Shown one piece after another: positions 15,949 through 16,650 of a DNA stretch of 16,650 bases; positions within the stretch are counted from its first letter, which is position 1; every line of letters starts with the position of its first letter. Where the stretch lies: positions 1 through 16,650 of the forward strand of contig CACAWM010000012.1 in assembly GCA_902536205.1 (NCBI GenBank), written 5' to 3'. The position numbers and the translations under genes were made by a program. This DNA comes from an uncultured Pelagibacteraceae bacterium. GTDB taxonomy: Bacteria; Pseudomonadota; Alphaproteobacteria; Pelagibacterales; Pelagibacteraceae. Under the pieces are notes generated by a model, which was not told the origin of the DNA, did no database searches, and worked only from the letters and a program-made list of their open reading frames with translations.

Positions 15949-15955
15949 ATACAAA

Positions 15956-16650
15956 ATGTTTAAAACATTAAAAACTTTCTTAGCTATTGCTGTATCATTT
16001 TCAATCGTAACTATTTCTAACGCATTTGCAGACGGTCATATGGCTGCAATTAAGAAATGGTCTAATGGAGAATTTAGTCTTTCAACGCTTTCTGCTAAAG
16101 AAAGAGAGAAAGAACTAGAGTGGTTCCACAATGCCGCGAAGCCTTTCAAAGGAATGTCTATCAAAGTATTGTCTGAAACTATTCCAACGCACGAGTATGA
16201 GTCAAAAGTTTTAACAAAAGCTTTTGAAGAGATTACTGGGATTAAAGTTAATCACCAGTTACTTGGTGAAGGTGACGTAGTAATGGCTGTTCAAACACAG
16301 ATGCAAACTAACGTAAGTATTTACGACGCTTACATCAATGACTCAGATTTGATTGGTACTCACGCTAGAATGCAACAAGCTGTTAACTTAACGAAATGGA
16401 TGGCTGGAGAAGGTAAAGACGTTACTTTACCAACTTTAGACTTAGATGATTTCATTGGTAAACAGTTTACTACAGGTCCAGATGGCGACTTATACCAAAT
16501 GCCTGACCAACAATTTGCTAATCTTTATTGGTTTAGAAAAGATTGGTTTGACAGACCTGAAATTAAAAAAGGGTTTAAAAAGAAATACGGCTACGATTTA
16601 GGCGTACCTCTAAATTGGTCTGCTTATGAAGATATCGCTAAATATTTCTC
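15956..16650 (+). CDS. Glycerol-type ABC transporter substrate-binding protein (3' end cut off by window)
   Basis: Periplasmic binding protein for carbohydrate-type ABC uptake; 231 codons are visible and the frame is still open at the window end. The N-terminus is a clear signal peptide: Lys residues, a hydrophobic core (about 8-20) and a cleavage site after Ala25 (SNAFA before DGHMA). The mature part contains KWSNGEF, ETIPTHEYESKVL, FEEITGIKVNHQLLGEGDVV, YDAYINDSDLIGTH, TGPDGDLYQMPDQQFANLYW and GVPLNWSAYEDIA. From memory these resemble the large binding protein of the rhizobial glycerol ABC transporter (GlpV of the glpSTPQUV set). With glpK just upstream, glycerol or a related polyol is the likely ligand. 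It uses more C-ending codons (AAC, GAC, TAC, TTC) than its neighbours, as expected for a highly expressed gene. Permease and ATPase genes would lie beyond the window. Confidence 0.87.
   Translation, partial: MFKTLKTFLAIAVSFSIVTISNAFADGHMAAIKKWSNGEFSLSTLSAKEREKELEWFHNAAKPFKGMSIKVLSETIPTHEYESKVLTKAFEEITGIKVNHQLLGEGDVVMAVQTQMQTNVSIYDAYINDSDLIGTHARMQQAVNLTKWMAGEGKDVTLPTLDLDDFIGKQFTTGPDGDLYQMPDQQFANLYWFRKDWFDRPEIKKGFKKKYGYDLGVPLNWSAYEDIAKYF

Overview
The window is a 16.65 kb piece of a low-GC (about 30%), very tightly packed alphaproteobacterial genome. It most resembles SAR11 (Pelagibacterales). The grounds are the AT-rich codons, genes that overlap by 1 to 8 bases, an aa3 oxidase cluster with ctaB/ctaG/SURF1, a fused ispDF gene, and an ntrYX-trkA block. 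No RNA gene, mobile element or CRISPR array is visible. The longest gene-free stretch is 102 bases.

Layout. (1) Bases 1-5244, plus strand: the end of coxA, then ctaB, a 36-codon single-span membrane gene in the coxF position, ctaG, coxC, SURF1 and thrC. The oxidase genes form one translationally coupled operon for cytochrome c oxidase subunits, heme O synthesis, CuB insertion and heme a insertion. thrC stops looking like threonine synthase near residue 345 and ends in about 45 unrelated residues. (2) Bases 5228-7348, minus strand: ispDF > pgpA > cinA-type amidohydrolase (isoprenoid precursor synthesis, phosphatidylglycerol synthesis, NMN deamidation). (3) Bases 7396-15853, plus strand: ntrY > ntrX > trkA > trkH > gpsA > glpK with gaps of at most 5 bases or overlaps, so probably one operon. 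It joins a two-component system, a potassium uptake system and glycerol phosphorylation/oxidation. (4) Bases 15854-15955: a short regulatory gap with an inverted repeat and a possible promoter. (5) Bases 15956 to the end: the start of a secreted solute-binding protein resembling the glycerol ABC transporter binding proteins of rhizobia.

The genes suggest a glycerol module at the right: ABC uptake, GlpK makes glycerol-3-phosphate, and the GpsA-type dehydrogenase may oxidise it to dihydroxyacetone phosphate. This module is attached behind the ntrYX-trkAH operon.

Points most worth a second look are the broken thrC at the junction with cinA (true rearrangement or chimeric assembly), an NtrY with no room for the usual PAS domain paired with an NtrX lacking the sigma-54 contact loop, the ntr-trk-glycerol operon itself, and a TrkH whose fourth pore loop lacks the usual glycine motif. 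I see no clearly new defence or mobile system.
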